DNA from: Devosia sediminis
Lineage (GTDB): Bacteria > Pseudomonadota > Alphaproteobacteria > Rhizobiales > Devosiaceae
Assembly (NCBI RefSeq): GCF_016411825.1
Contig: NZ_JAEKMH010000005.1
Span: 1 to 64,000, forward strand
Direction: 5' to 3'
DNA: 64,000 nt
Each line of letters begins with the position of its first letter. Positions within the stretch are counted from its first letter, which is position 1. Below, in pieces: positions 36,144 through 44,943 of this stretch. The translations under genes were made by a program, and so were the position numbers. Below the pieces are notes generated by a model. The model made no database searches. It saw only the letters and a program-made list of their open reading frames with translations, and was not told where the DNA came from.

Positions 36144-36758
36144 ATGATCGAAAGCGACACCTGGACGCCTGAACGCGCTTTGTTCAAGGCCGTCACTGCC
36201 AATGCCAATATTCTTGCCTGGGCCACCCAGGCAGATGGCTCCTGTTACTATCTCAGCCCGCAATGGTACCAGTTCACCGGGCGCATTCCGGGGGAATCCG
36301 AGGGCTTCAACTGGCTCATGTCCCTGCATCCCGGAGAGGTCATGCGCGTCAGCCAGGCCTTCTTCGATGCCAATGAACGGCAGGTCGCCTATGTGGTTGC
36401 CTATAGGCTGCAATGCGCGGACGGCAGTTTTCAGCCGGTATCGGCTGTCGGCCTGCCCAAGTTCAACCTGGCAGGGGTGTTCGAAGGGTTCTTCGGCATC
36501 GTCTGTCCTCTGTCGCAGTCCATGGCCGAGGGTGGCATGGTCATCCACCATTCGCGACCCGCGCAACCGGCACTCACACCGCGGGAACGCGAAGTGCTCC
36601 GGCTGATCGCTGAGGGCCAGACGACCGAAGTGATCGCCGTTTCGCTCGGTATCGCATCCAGAACGGTCGAGGCGCATGTGAGCAATGCGGGCCTCAAGCT
36701 GGGCGGTGTCAACCGGGCGCACACGGTCGCCAAGGCTATACGCTTTCAGGAGATCTAA
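36144..36758 (+). CDS. PAS-domain LuxR-type transcriptional regulator
   Basis: A 204-residue regulator: an N-terminal PAS-3-like fold (ILAWATQADGSCYYLSPQWYQFTGRIPGES is typical, residues about 18-50) and a C-terminal GerE/LuxR helix-turn-helix (LTPREREVLRLIAEGQTTEVIAVSLGIASRTVEAHVSNAGLKL). It has no receiver domain. The PAS ligand is unknown. It lies upstream of, and in the same direction as, a second LuxR-type regulator with a degenerate receiver. Confidence 0.88.
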   Translation: MIESDTWTPERALFKAVTANANILAWATQADGSCYYLSPQWYQFTGRIPGESEGFNWLMSLHPGEVMRVSQAFFDANERQVAYVVAYRLQCADGSFQPVSAVGLPKFNLAGVFEGFFGIVCPLSQSMAEGGMVIHHSRPAQPALTPREREVLRLIAEGQTTEVIAVSLGIASRTVEAHVSNAGLKLGGVNRAHTVAKAIRFQEI

Positions 36759-36934
36759 GGCCCGCAAAGCGGTCGATTCGTCGAGCAAACGGGTCGTGTT
36801 TTGGCCTTGCGGATTTCCGCAAGGGCGCGAAGGTCGAGGCCGCCAGGATGCAGAGGACTTCTAGTCCAAATCCACAATAGTTCAGGGGTCTTCCTTCCGC
36901 CACGATACTTACGCGGAAAAGAAGGGGGGCGACA

Positions 36935-37561
36935 TTGAACAAGTACACACTCAAGCAGAACAGACATCGTCTGGTACATGTCATCGACACAGACCGGGCC
37001 AGGCGCGAGAACCTGACCCTGCTCTTCCGGCTCGAAGGCTACGAGGCCATGTCGTCGTCTTCGGAAGCGCAGTTCGTCGAGCGGAGGGACAGGCGACCAC
37101 CCGATGTCGTCGTGATCAACATGCGATTGGGCGTGGATAACGGGCTGACGCTGCTCCGGCACGTCAAGGCCAGCTATCGCGGCACAATGGCGGTGATGAT
37201 CGGCGACGCACCCAGCACCGACACAGTGGTGGCGGCGATGAAACTGGGAGCGGTCGATGTGCTGGCCATCCCGGTCGACCACGAAAACCTGCTAAGGGTC
37301 GTGCGCGAGGGGTTGCAGGCGGATGTTCACTTCCATGCCGCCAAAGGCGGACGCCGCGCGGTCGACGTGCTGGGCTTCAGCGAGTTGACCTCGCGCGAGC
37401 GCGAGGTGCTGCAGATGGTGGCCGACGGCCAGTCCAACAAGGAAACCGGACGGGCGCTCAAGATTTCGCCGCGCACCGTGGAAGTGCACCGGGCACGGGT
37501 CATGGCCAAACTTGGAGCGCGGAACGCGGCCGACCTGATGCGGATCGTGCTCACCACCTGA
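36935..37561 (+). CDS. FixJ-type regulator with degenerate receiver
   Basis: A 208-residue protein from TTG 36935 (AAGGGGGG upstream). The receiver fold is recognisable but its phosphorylation site is gone: the acceptor Asp is Asn62 (VVVINMRLG), the conserved Lys is Ile (LAIPVD), the Thr/Ser position is Gly (MIGDA), and the acidic pair reads IDTD. The C-terminal LuxR HTH is intact (LTSREREVLQMVADGQSNKETGRALKISPRTVEVHRARVMAKLGA). It likely works without aspartyl phosphorylation. Confidence 0.88.
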   Translation: MNKYTLKQNRHRLVHVIDTDRARRENLTLLFRLEGYEAMSSSSEAQFVERRDRRPPDVVVINMRLGVDNGLTLLRHVKASYRGTMAVMIGDAPSTDTVVAAMKLGAVDVLAIPVDHENLLRVVREGLQADVHFHAAKGGRRAVDVLGFSELTSREREVLQMVADGQSNKETGRALKISPRTVEVHRARVMAKLGARNAADLMRIVLTT

Positions 37562-37611
37562 TCTCTCCTCCGTTTCGGCGAACCGGCAGGACCCTATGCA
37601 CATCCTGATTT

Positions 37612-37627
37612 GACAAATTGATTTGTC
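37612..37627. promoter_or_regulatory. Palindromic operator candidate
   Basis: GACAAAT-TG-ATTTGTC, a perfect 7+7 palindrome ending 27 bases before the ATG of the HTH regulator gene. It is a likely autoregulatory site. Confidence 0.55.
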
Positions 37628-37654
37628 TATTGGAGTGTGGGGCCGGGAGTGGTC

Positions 37655-38251
37655 ATGGCCGGTACTGAGCAGACAGCACTGATCGAGGATGCGGACCGGG
37701 CGCTGCTGGCGCTGTCGCCGGTCAAGCGCCGCCTGCTCGAAGCGCTGCGCGAGCCGGGTTCGGCGGCCAGTCTTGCCAAGCGCCTGGATATGCCGCGCCA
37801 GCAACTGGGCTATCACCTGCGGGCGCTGGAAGCGGCTGGCCTGGTCAGGCTGGTTGAGGAGCGGCGCCGGCGCGGGTTCACCGAGCGGGTCCTGGTTGCG
37901 GCGGCCGGTGCCTTCGTGCTCGATCCGGCCCTCCTGGGCGGTGCAAGGCACGCGGCGCAGGACCGTCATGCCGCCGAGCACCTGGTGGAAGCCGCCGGCA
38001 CGGTGGTGCGCGAAGTGACGCGGATGCGCGGCGCGGCCGAGGCCGCGGGCCAGCGCCTTCTCACCCTCACCATGGAAGCCGAGCTCGGCTTCGAGAGGCC
38101 ACAGGATTTCGAGGATTTCGCCAAGGCCCTGGGCGAGGCCGTCGCGGAAGTGGCGACGCGCTACCGGCCCGGCCAGGGCAAGAAGGGCTATCACCTGATG
38201 CTGGGGGTCCATCCTGCGGTCGCCGGCACCTCAACCAAACCGATCAACTAG
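37655..38251 (+). CDS. ArsR-like winged-helix regulator
   Basis: A 198-residue protein with an N-terminal ArsR-type HTH (LSPVKRRLLEALREPGSAASLAKRLDMPRQQLGYHLRALEAAGLVRLVEE) and a longer helical C-terminal part. It has no metal-binding Cys. ATG 37655 was chosen over GTG 37637. The next gene, an SRPBCC protein, follows by 11 bases; ArsR/SRPBCC pairs are common and the SRPBCC protein is often the regulated partner. Confidence 0.85.
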   Translation: MAGTEQTALIEDADRALLALSPVKRRLLEALREPGSAASLAKRLDMPRQQLGYHLRALEAAGLVRLVEERRRRGFTERVLVAAAGAFVLDPALLGGARHAAQDRHAAEHLVEAAGTVVREVTRMRGAAEAAGQRLLTLTMEAELGFERPQDFEDFAKALGEAVAEVATRYRPGQGKKGYHLMLGVHPAVAGTSTKPIN

Positions 38252-38262
38252 GGACTGTCCGA

Positions 38263-39009
38263 ATGAGCGAGAAATCCGATGCCCGTCAGGTCGTGGTCGA
38301 CATCACCATTGCGGCGCCCATCGAAGCCGTCTGGGAAGCGTTGCGCGACCCCAAACTGATCAAGACCTGGTTCGGCTGGGACGCGCCGAGCCTGGCCGAC
38401 GAAATCAAGTTCATCTTCATCGACCATGCCACGCCGGACGAGGCGCGGCGCGTGGTGCAGTTCGGGGAGTGGGAAGGGTCGAGCGACGCCATCGAACTCA
38501 CCCAGACCGGTGGGGGCACGCGGCTGCGGCTGATGCGCTCCGGCGGCGCACCGCTCGATTGGGACGGCGTCTACGAGGACATTCGCGAGGGCTGGGTCAA
38601 CTTCTTCCAGCAGTTGCGGCTGGCGCTGGAGCTGCATGAGGGCGAGGGGCGGAGGACCATCTATCTGTCCGGCGCGGCAAAGCCAGGCGTGGGTGAACCA
38701 AGTGCAGAACTGGGTCTTGATGGGCCCATCGCCTACAAGGCCGGGCGGCCCTATACCGCGTCGCTGGCGCCTGGCCTCAACGCCCGCGGCCTCGTCTGGT
38801 ACACAACGCATTACCAGACCGGCCTCGTGGTCGAGCAGTTCGGCAACGGGCTGATCGTGGTGTCCGACATGGGCGTGTCGCCCAAACGGCCCAATGGCGG
38901 GGGCTCGGTGCTGATTACCACCTATGGCCTGTCGGATAGCGAGTTCGCGACGCTGGAAACGCAGTGGAAGGGCTGGTGGGACGAGCGCTATGGCAAGGCG
39001 GAGGAGTAG
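38263..39009 (+). CDS. SRPBCC (AHSA1-like) domain protein
   Basis: A 248-residue soluble protein with a START/AHA1-type ligand-binding fold: VVVDITIAAPIEAVWEALRDPKLIKTWFGWD at the start and GWVNFFQQLRLALE near residue 108. The C-terminal 100 residues are an added region, with GLVWYTTHYQTGLVVEQFGNGLIV. The ligand is unknown. It is cotranscribed with the HTH regulator. Confidence 0.85.
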   Translation: MSEKSDARQVVVDITIAAPIEAVWEALRDPKLIKTWFGWDAPSLADEIKFIFIDHATPDEARRVVQFGEWEGSSDAIELTQTGGGTRLRLMRSGGAPLDWDGVYEDIREGWVNFFQQLRLALELHEGEGRRTIYLSGAAKPGVGEPSAELGLDGPIAYKAGRPYTASLAPGLNARGLVWYTTHYQTGLVVEQFGNGLIVVSDMGVSPKRPNGGGSVLITTYGLSDSEFATLETQWKGWWDERYGKAEE

Positions 39010-39504
39010 AAGCTCATCCCCCACCATTGTTGCCAAACTTGAGCCAGCCGGCCACCACGCTCACCAAAGCCATCAGAGTTTTGGGCCAGTGGCTGGATGG
39101 AGGTGCAGGTGGAGGCGGGTTGTTGATAACGACCACAATCGGACGTTGCAGGCGACGGACACGGCGGCTGTTGGTTCCCATTCTTGGGCTCCGAAACGTT
39201 GCGATGCTTAGGGCTTGAACTATTTTTGGTGCAGGAGTCTCGGACCAACTACGCCGGCGTGTAATGAGCGTGGTTGTTTGCTGTGAACACTGTGAACTAC
39301 GGGGAATGAGGTTTTCCTCACTCGACGCCACCTGGCGCTGATTCTCCTGGATCACGCATAGCTGACGTTATCGTGGTGGGCTTGCCGGGATAGGCGCGGG
39401 ATGCTTTAGGAGCGCAGACTTTCTCCGCAGTGTCGGACCCCCACCCAACCTCCCCTTGAAGAAGGGGAGGGCGACGGGCCGATTGTTCAGTTCAGGCCGC
39501 CTCC
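39010..39504. other. Intergenic region with one family A palindrome
   Basis: 495 bases with no gene I can support. The stretch 39180-39360 has lower GC than its surroundings and shows no codon bias in any frame. A family A palindrome (CCTCCCCTT..AAGGGGAGG) lies at 39449-39471, just before the ABC-F gene. Confidence 0.5.
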
Positions 39505-41127
39505 ATGATCCGTCTCGAATCCATTTCCAAGCAGAACGGCAAGCAGATCGTCTTCATCGAAGCGTCGGCGTCGCTGCAAAAGGGCGAGAAGATCGGGCTG
39601 GTGGGCCCCAATGGCGCGGGCAAGACGACGCTTTTTCGCATGGTCACCGGCGAGGAAGCGCCGGATGAAGGCCAGGTCTCGGTCGATCGCGGCGTCTCCA
39701 TCGGCTATTTCAGCCAGGATGTCGGCGACATGGAGGGCAAGCCTGTCGTTGCCGAGGTGATGAACGGGGCCGGGCCGGTCAGCGAGCTGATGGCAGAAAT
39801 GGCCGTACTGGAAGCCGACATGGCCGATCCGGACAAGGCCGACGAGATGGACGCCATCATTGAACGCTATGGTGAGGTGCAGGGGCGATTCCAGGAACTG
39901 GACGGCTATTCGCTCGATGGCCGCGCCCGCGAAGTGCTCGCCGGCCTCGGCTTTTCCAATGAGATGATGGATGGCGATGTCGGCGCGCTCAGTGGGGGCT
40001 GGAAGATGCGCGTGGCTTTGGCCCGCATCCTTCTCATGAAGCCCGACGTGCTGCTGCTCGACGAACCCTCCAACCACCTCGATCTCGAAAGCCTGATCTG
40101 GCTCGAGAACTTCCTCAAGGGCTACACCGGCGCGCTGCTGATGACCTCGCATGACCGCGAGTTCATGAACCGCATCGTCAACAAGGTGCTCGAGATCGAT
40201 GCCGGCACGCTGACGAGCTATACCGGCGACTACGATTTCTACCAGGCCCAGCGCGAGATCGCCGACCGGAACCAGCAGGCGCAGTTCGAGCGGCAGCAGG
40301 CCATGCTAGCCAAGGAAATCGCCTTTATCGAGCGGTTCAAGGCGCGCGCCAGCCATGCGGCGCAAGTGCAGAGCCGGGTGAAGAAGCTCGACAAGATCGA
40401 CCGTGTCGAGCCGCCCAAGCGGCGGCAGGTCATTGCCTTCGAATTCCGCCCGGCACCGCGTTCGGGCGAGGACATCGTGCGTGTCGAAGGGGTCAAGAAA
40501 GCCTATGGCAGCCGGACTATCTATGACGGGCTCGACTTCCATGTGCGGCGGCGCGAGCGCTGGTGCATCCTCGGGGTCAATGGCGCGGGCAAGTCGACGC
40601 TGCTCAAGCTCGTGGCCGGCGCCTCGGACCCGGATGCCGGCTCGGTATCGCGAGGCCCGAGCGTGAAGCTGGGGTATTTCGCCCAGCACGCCATGGATGT
40701 CATCGATGGCGACATGACGATTTTCCAAACGCTGGAAGCTGCCTTTCCCCAGGCCGGACAGGCGCCGCTGCGGGCATTGGCGGGATGCTTCGGCTTTTCG
40801 GGCGACGATATCGAGAAGAAATGCCGCGTGCTGTCGGGCGGCGAAAGAGCGCGCCTGGCCATGGCTCTCATCCTGTTTGACCCGCCGAACTTCCTCGTGC
40901 TCGACGAGCCGACCAACCACCTCGACATCCAGACCAAGCAGATGCTGATCGAGGCGCTGAGCAATTTCGAGGGGACGATGCTGTTTGTCAGCCACGACCG
41001 ACATTTCCTCGCCGCGCTTTCCAACCGCGTGCTGGAGCTGACGCCGGAAGGCGTCCATGCCTATGGCGGCGGCTATAGCGAATATGTCGAGGCCACCGGC
41101 CAGGAAGCGCCGGGCCTGAGGAGCTGA
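39505..41127 (+). CDS. ABC-F family ATPase
   Basis: A 540-residue soluble protein with two ABC cassettes and no membrane part. Cassette 1: Walker A GPNGAGKTT, signature LSGGWKMRVALARIL, Walker B LLLDEPSNHLD. Cassette 2: GVNGAGKST, LSGGERARLAMALIL, LVLDEPTNHLD. The charged linker between them (about 245-310) is the part that reaches the ribosomal P-site in characterised ABC-F factors. It probably acts on ribosomes, in translation or antibiotic protection; the subtype cannot be fixed by eye. Confidence 0.94.
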   Translation: MIRLESISKQNGKQIVFIEASASLQKGEKIGLVGPNGAGKTTLFRMVTGEEAPDEGQVSVDRGVSIGYFSQDVGDMEGKPVVAEVMNGAGPVSELMAEMAVLEADMADPDKADEMDAIIERYGEVQGRFQELDGYSLDGRAREVLAGLGFSNEMMDGDVGALSGGWKMRVALARILLMKPDVLLLDEPSNHLDLESLIWLENFLKGYTGALLMTSHDREFMNRIVNKVLEIDAGTLTSYTGDYDFYQAQREIADRNQQAQFERQQAMLAKEIAFIERFKARASHAAQVQSRVKKLDKIDRVEPPKRRQVIAFEFRPAPRSGEDIVRVEGVKKAYGSRTIYDGLDFHVRRRERWCILGVNGAGKSTLLKLVAGASDPDAGSVSRGPSVKLGYFAQHAMDVIDGDMTIFQTLEAAFPQAGQAPLRALAGCFGFSGDDIEKKCRVLSGGERARLAMALILFDPPNFLVLDEPTNHLDIQTKQMLIEALSNFEGTMLFVSHDRHFLAALSNRVLELTPEGVHAYGGGYSEYVEATGQEAPGLRS

Positions 41128-41191
41128 GGCAACTCGACGGCGGCGGAAGAAACCTGATAGACAGGCGCAACTCCAAGCGCAGGTCAGCCAA

Positions 41192-41566
41192 ATTCTCCGT
41201 CCCGCCTATTTCGTCCTCGGCTGCCTCCTCGTCGCGCTCGGCATTATCGGGGCCTTTGTGCCGCTGATGCCGACGACGTCGTTCCTGATCCTGGCTGCAT
41301 GGTGTTTTGCCCGCTCGTCGCGGCGGGCGGAGGCATGGCTGCTCAATCACAAGCGGTTCGGCCCGGCCATTCGCGCCTGGCGCGAAAGCGGGGCGATCGC
41401 CCGGCGGCACAAGCTTTATTCGCTGGGTGGCATGACGCTGGGCTTTGCCATGTTCTGGTTTACGGCCAAGCCCGACTGGTGGCTCGCGCTTCTGGTCGCG
41501 GCCGTGTTGCTGGCCATTGCGGCCTTTGTGGTGACCCGGCCGGAGCCCGTTCAGCCGCAAAGCTGA
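41192..41566 (+). CDS. DUF454 (YbaN-like) membrane protein, unusual start
   Basis: A small inner-membrane protein, 124 residues if read from ATT at 41192. The family core is intact: YFVLGCLLVALGIIGAFVPLMPTTSFLILAAWCFARSS, then AIARRHKLYSLGGMTLGF. Between the upstream in-frame stop and the first helix there is no ATG, GTG or TTG. The first standard codons (GTG 41249, ATG 41258) would remove the first helix. An AGG lies about eight bases before the ATT. A non-canonical start or a sequence error are both possible. Confidence 0.7.
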   Translation: MLRPAYFVLGCLLVALGIIGAFVPLMPTTSFLILAAWCFARSSRRAEAWLLNHKRFGPAIRAWRESGAIARRHKLYSLGGMTLGFAMFWFTAKPDWWLALLVAAVLLAIAAFVVTRPEPVQPQS

Positions 41567-41688
41567 TCACTTTTTGCCCGCGGGGCCGTTTCGAGAACGA
41601 TTGCAGTGCCTTGCCCGGTTGACCGCACGGGGGCAGATGGTCACGGTGCGCAAAAGCACCGGCAGAAGCGCGGGCAGGAGACCAGGAC

Positions 41689-43824
41689 ATGGACGACTTT
41701 TCCGCCGCGCTGACCAGTTGTGACCGCGAGCCCATCCATATTCCCGGCGCCATCCAGCCCTTCGGAGTGATGCTGATTGTCGACGATCAGGATGTGGTCG
41801 TGGGCGAAGCAGGCAGTCCCGTTGCCGTGCTCGGGGAAAGTCTCGAACGCCTGATCGGCAAGCCGGGCAGCGCGATCGCGCCGGGACTGCCGGCATCCGG
41901 TATCCTGGTTGTGGGTGAAGTCTCGTTCAACGGCGGGATCAAGGACTGCGTGGCCTATCGCAGCGGCGCGCACCTGGTGGTCGAGCTCACCGACAAGACG
42001 CCGGGCGAAATGCTCGATGCCGCATTTCTCGCCCAGATCGAGACACTGGGCGGCTGGCTGGAACAATCCACCAATCTTGAAGACCTCAGCACCCAGGCGG
42101 CCAAGGTGTTCCAGGAGCTGACCGGCTATAGCCGGGTAATGGTCTATCGCTTCATCGATGGCGATGCCGGCGTCGTGCTGGGCGAGAGCATTTCGGACGA
42201 CTCATCGAGCTTTCTCAACCATCACTTTCCTGCTTCGGACATCCCCAAGCAGGCGCGGGCGCTCTATGTGCGCAACAAGGTGCGGGTGATCGCCGATGTG
42301 CATTATACGCCCGCGCCGGTGCGCAGCGCCTCGACCGACCTCAGTGAGATCGACATGAGCGATTCCACCGTGCGCAGCGTATCGCCGGTGCATCTGCAAT
42401 ATCTCAAGAATATGGGTGTCGGGGCCTCTGCCTCGATGTCGATCGTCAATGACAACATGCTCTGGGGCCTCATCGCCTGCCATCACCACGAGCCCCGGCC
42501 GATGTCGCTGACGACGCGGCTGGCCTGCCAGGCGGTGGCGTCGGCGCTGGCGCGTCAGGTCAAGGCACGCGACGACCGGCAACTGTTCCGCGAACGCATT
42601 CGCCTGCGTGGACAGGAAGACGTGGTCGTGGCGCGGCTCGGCTCGGACGAGCGACTGGTGGATTTTTTCGCCGGCTCGGGCAATGAACTGGCCGGCCTGC
42701 TGCAGGCCGACGGCTTTGCGGCCGTGCAGGGCAAGGATCTTTTCTGCATCGGCAAATGCCCGGCGGAGGCGCAAGTGCGCGCTGTCGCCGAATTTGTGCG
42801 TGAGCCGGGCGCCATCCGGCCGATCGTGACCAGCAGCCTCGGCGGCATGCTGCCCGAAGCCAAGGTTTATGCCGATGTGGCCAGTGGCCTTCTAGCCGTT
42901 ACCATGTCGACCGAAGTGCCCACCATTCTCATGTGGTTCCGCGCCGAACAGTTGCAGGTGGTGAAATGGGCCGGCAACCCGCACAAGGACGTCGCCCACT
43001 CGCCCGATGCGCAATTGCAGCCGCGTACGTCGTTCGAGGCCTGGTCCGAAAGCGTCAAGGGTCGCTCGAGCGAATGGACGCATGCCGAGGTGGAATCGGC
43101 GCAGCGCATCGTCCGGCTCATGCTCGAGGCGCGCAACAACCGGCGCATGCGCCAGCTCAATCGCGAACTGACCACGAGCCTGCGGGAAAACCAGATCCTG
43201 GTCGAGCAGAAGGACTATCTGCTCAAGGAAGTGAACCACCGCGTGCAGAACAGCCTGTCGCTGGTGGCGGCCTTCCTGAGAATGCAGGGCCGCACCGCCG
43301 GCCCCGAGGCGCGCGAGCAACTTGAAGCCGCCGAACAGCGGCTCATGGCGGTCGGGCTCGTCCATCGCCGGCTCTACCAGGATGACAGCGTGCGGGTGGT
43401 GGACCTGTCGCGCTATCTGACGGAACTGGTGGCCGAACTGCAGACCAGCCTCGATGATGGCTGGAGCGACACTCTCGAAACCGATCTGGCGCCGGTGCTG
43501 ATCAGCACGGACAGAGCTGTGCGGGTGGGTCTCGTGGTCAACGAACTCATCACCAACGCCACGAAATACGCCTATGACGGACGGCCAGGACCGCTCCATA
43601 TCAGGCTCGACCAATTCCGCGACAGTCTGCGCCTCGTCGTGTCCGACCGTGGCAAGGGGCCGGCCGCCGAGACGCAGGGGACCGGGTTCGGGTCGCGCAT
43701 GCTGGCGTCGCTGGTGCAGACCCTGAGCGGTACGATCGAGCGCGAGGACAACCGGCCCGGGCTCAAGGTGTCGCTGACGGCGCCGGTCATGGAACCCATG
43801 CCGGTAACGCCCGACCCGGACTAG
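41689..43824 (+). CDS. Bacteriophytochrome histidine kinase (HisKA_2/HWE type)
   Basis: A 711-residue red/far-red photoreceptor kinase. Order: PAS-2 with the biliverdin-attaching Cys11 in TSCDREPIHIPGAIQPFG, GAF (about 130-310) with the FPASDIP motif and the His-rich IACHHHEPRPMS, PHY (about 320-490), then HisKA_2 with His517 in LLKEVNHRVQNSLSLV and an HATPase_c domain (NELITNATKYAYDG, GTGFGSRML). No heme oxygenase (bphO) or response regulator adjoins it, so pigment and partner must come from elsewhere. Confidence 0.94.
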   Translation: MDDFSAALTSCDREPIHIPGAIQPFGVMLIVDDQDVVVGEAGSPVAVLGESLERLIGKPGSAIAPGLPASGILVVGEVSFNGGIKDCVAYRSGAHLVVELTDKTPGEMLDAAFLAQIETLGGWLEQSTNLEDLSTQAAKVFQELTGYSRVMVYRFIDGDAGVVLGESISDDSSSFLNHHFPASDIPKQARALYVRNKVRVIADVHYTPAPVRSASTDLSEIDMSDSTVRSVSPVHLQYLKNMGVGASASMSIVNDNMLWGLIACHHHEPRPMSLTTRLACQAVASALARQVKARDDRQLFRERIRLRGQEDVVVARLGSDERLVDFFAGSGNELAGLLQADGFAAVQGKDLFCIGKCPAEAQVRAVAEFVREPGAIRPIVTSSLGGMLPEAKVYADVASGLLAVTMSTEVPTILMWFRAEQLQVVKWAGNPHKDVAHSPDAQLQPRTSFEAWSESVKGRSSEWTHAEVESAQRIVRLMLEARNNRRMRQLNRELTTSLRENQILVEQKDYLLKEVNHRVQNSLSLVAAFLRMQGRTAGPEAREQLEAAEQRLMAVGLVHRRLYQDDSVRVVDLSRYLTELVAELQTSLDDGWSDTLETDLAPVLISTDRAVRVGLVVNELITNATKYAYDGRPGPLHIRLDQFRDSLRLVVSDRGKGPAAETQGTGFGSRMLASLVQTLSGTIEREDNRPGLKVSLTAPVMEPMPVTPDPD

Positions 43825-43914
43825 GCTCACCTTCGCGGAACCGTCGTCCCTCTGGCGGCGGCTCGGGCGAAGGTGCTATGCAGCCGCCCGAATGAGTGCT
43901 CGGGGAGGAATGGC

Positions 43915-44859
43915 ATGTTCGTGGTGGGTGGCGAAAGCCTGATTGATCTGGTGCCGGTTTCGGCCGCCGAGAATGCTGAGCGCATGGCGCTGGCCGGCGG
44001 GTCACCGTTCAACTGTGCCATTGCGCTGAGCAAGCTGGGCAATGACACCGGCTTTCTCTGCCCCATCAGCCAGGACGAGTATGGCGACCTGCTGCTCAGG
44101 CCGCTTGCCGAGGCGGGTGTCGAGGTTCTTCTCAAGGACAGGGTGCCCGAGCCGACGACCAAGGCTATCGTCAGCTTCAACCAGAAGATGCAGGCGAGCT
44201 ACGTGTTCGAGCGCCATGCCGACCGCGCCTTTACCCGCGAGGGGCTGCTGGCGGCGCTGCCGCAGACCGTCGAGCTCTACCAGATCGGTGGCTTTTCGCC
44301 GATCCGGGCCGACGATGCCGCCATCTGGATGGCCGTGGTCGAAGCCGTGGCGGCGCGCGGCGCCGCCATCTCCATCGACATCAATGTCCGGGACAAGCTG
44401 ATCGACGATGAGGCCGGATATCGGACCCGTCTCAGTGCCTTCCTCGATACGGCGCACCTGGTCAAGCTTTCTGAGGAAGATCATGACTGGCTGATGCCTG
44501 ATATGAGCATCGAGGACCATGCGGCGCAATTGCTGGCGCGGCAGAACTGCGAACTTGTGGTGGTGACGCTGGGCGAACACGGCAGCCGGGCCTTTACCCA
44601 GGCGGGCAGCGCGACGGCGCCGATCTATGCGCCGCCGGTCTTCGGCGACACGGTGGGCGCGGGCGACAGCCTGATGGCGGGCATTCTCACCTGGCTGAAT
44701 GAAGCGGGCGCGCTGAAGCCGGGCGCCTTGGGCGGGCTCGATGGTGCGCAGCTTGAACAGATGCTGCGCTTTGGCGCCGTGGTGGCCGGGATCAATTGCG
44801 GCCGCAAGGGCTGCCAGCCGCCCAACCGAGCCGAAGTCGACGCCGTGCTCGGCGTTTAA
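43915..44859 (+). CDS. PfkB-family carbohydrate kinase (fructokinase-like)
   Basis: A 314-residue ribokinase-fold enzyme. The N-terminal motif is GGESLIDLVP and LAGGSPFNCAIALSKLG; the C-terminal PfkB signature is FGDTVGAGDSLMAGIL with the catalytic Asp. It is likely to phosphorylate fructose, though the sugar is not certain. The start is ATG 43915 (MFVVGGES) with GGGGAGG about six bases upstream. Confidence 0.9.
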   Translation: MFVVGGESLIDLVPVSAAENAERMALAGGSPFNCAIALSKLGNDTGFLCPISQDEYGDLLLRPLAEAGVEVLLKDRVPEPTTKAIVSFNQKMQASYVFERHADRAFTREGLLAALPQTVELYQIGGFSPIRADDAAIWMAVVEAVAARGAAISIDINVRDKLIDDEAGYRTRLSAFLDTAHLVKLSEEDHDWLMPDMSIEDHAAQLLARQNCELVVVTLGEHGSRAFTQAGSATAPIYAPPVFGDTVGAGDSLMAGILTWLNEAGALKPGALGGLDGAQLEQMLRFGAVVAGINCGRKGCQPPNRAEVDAVLGV

Positions 44860-44943
44860 TCCCGGGAAAAGCGCTAACATTTCCGTCAGTTGCCAGCCGC
44901 ATGCGGCTCTGCTCTGATCCCGCGCAAGGCAGAGGGCGTCGAC

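Noticed and set aside
39014..39355. Minus-strand frame of 113 codons in the intergenic region before the ABC-F gene
   Set aside because: No ribosome site, no recognisable domain, and codon use does not match neighbours.
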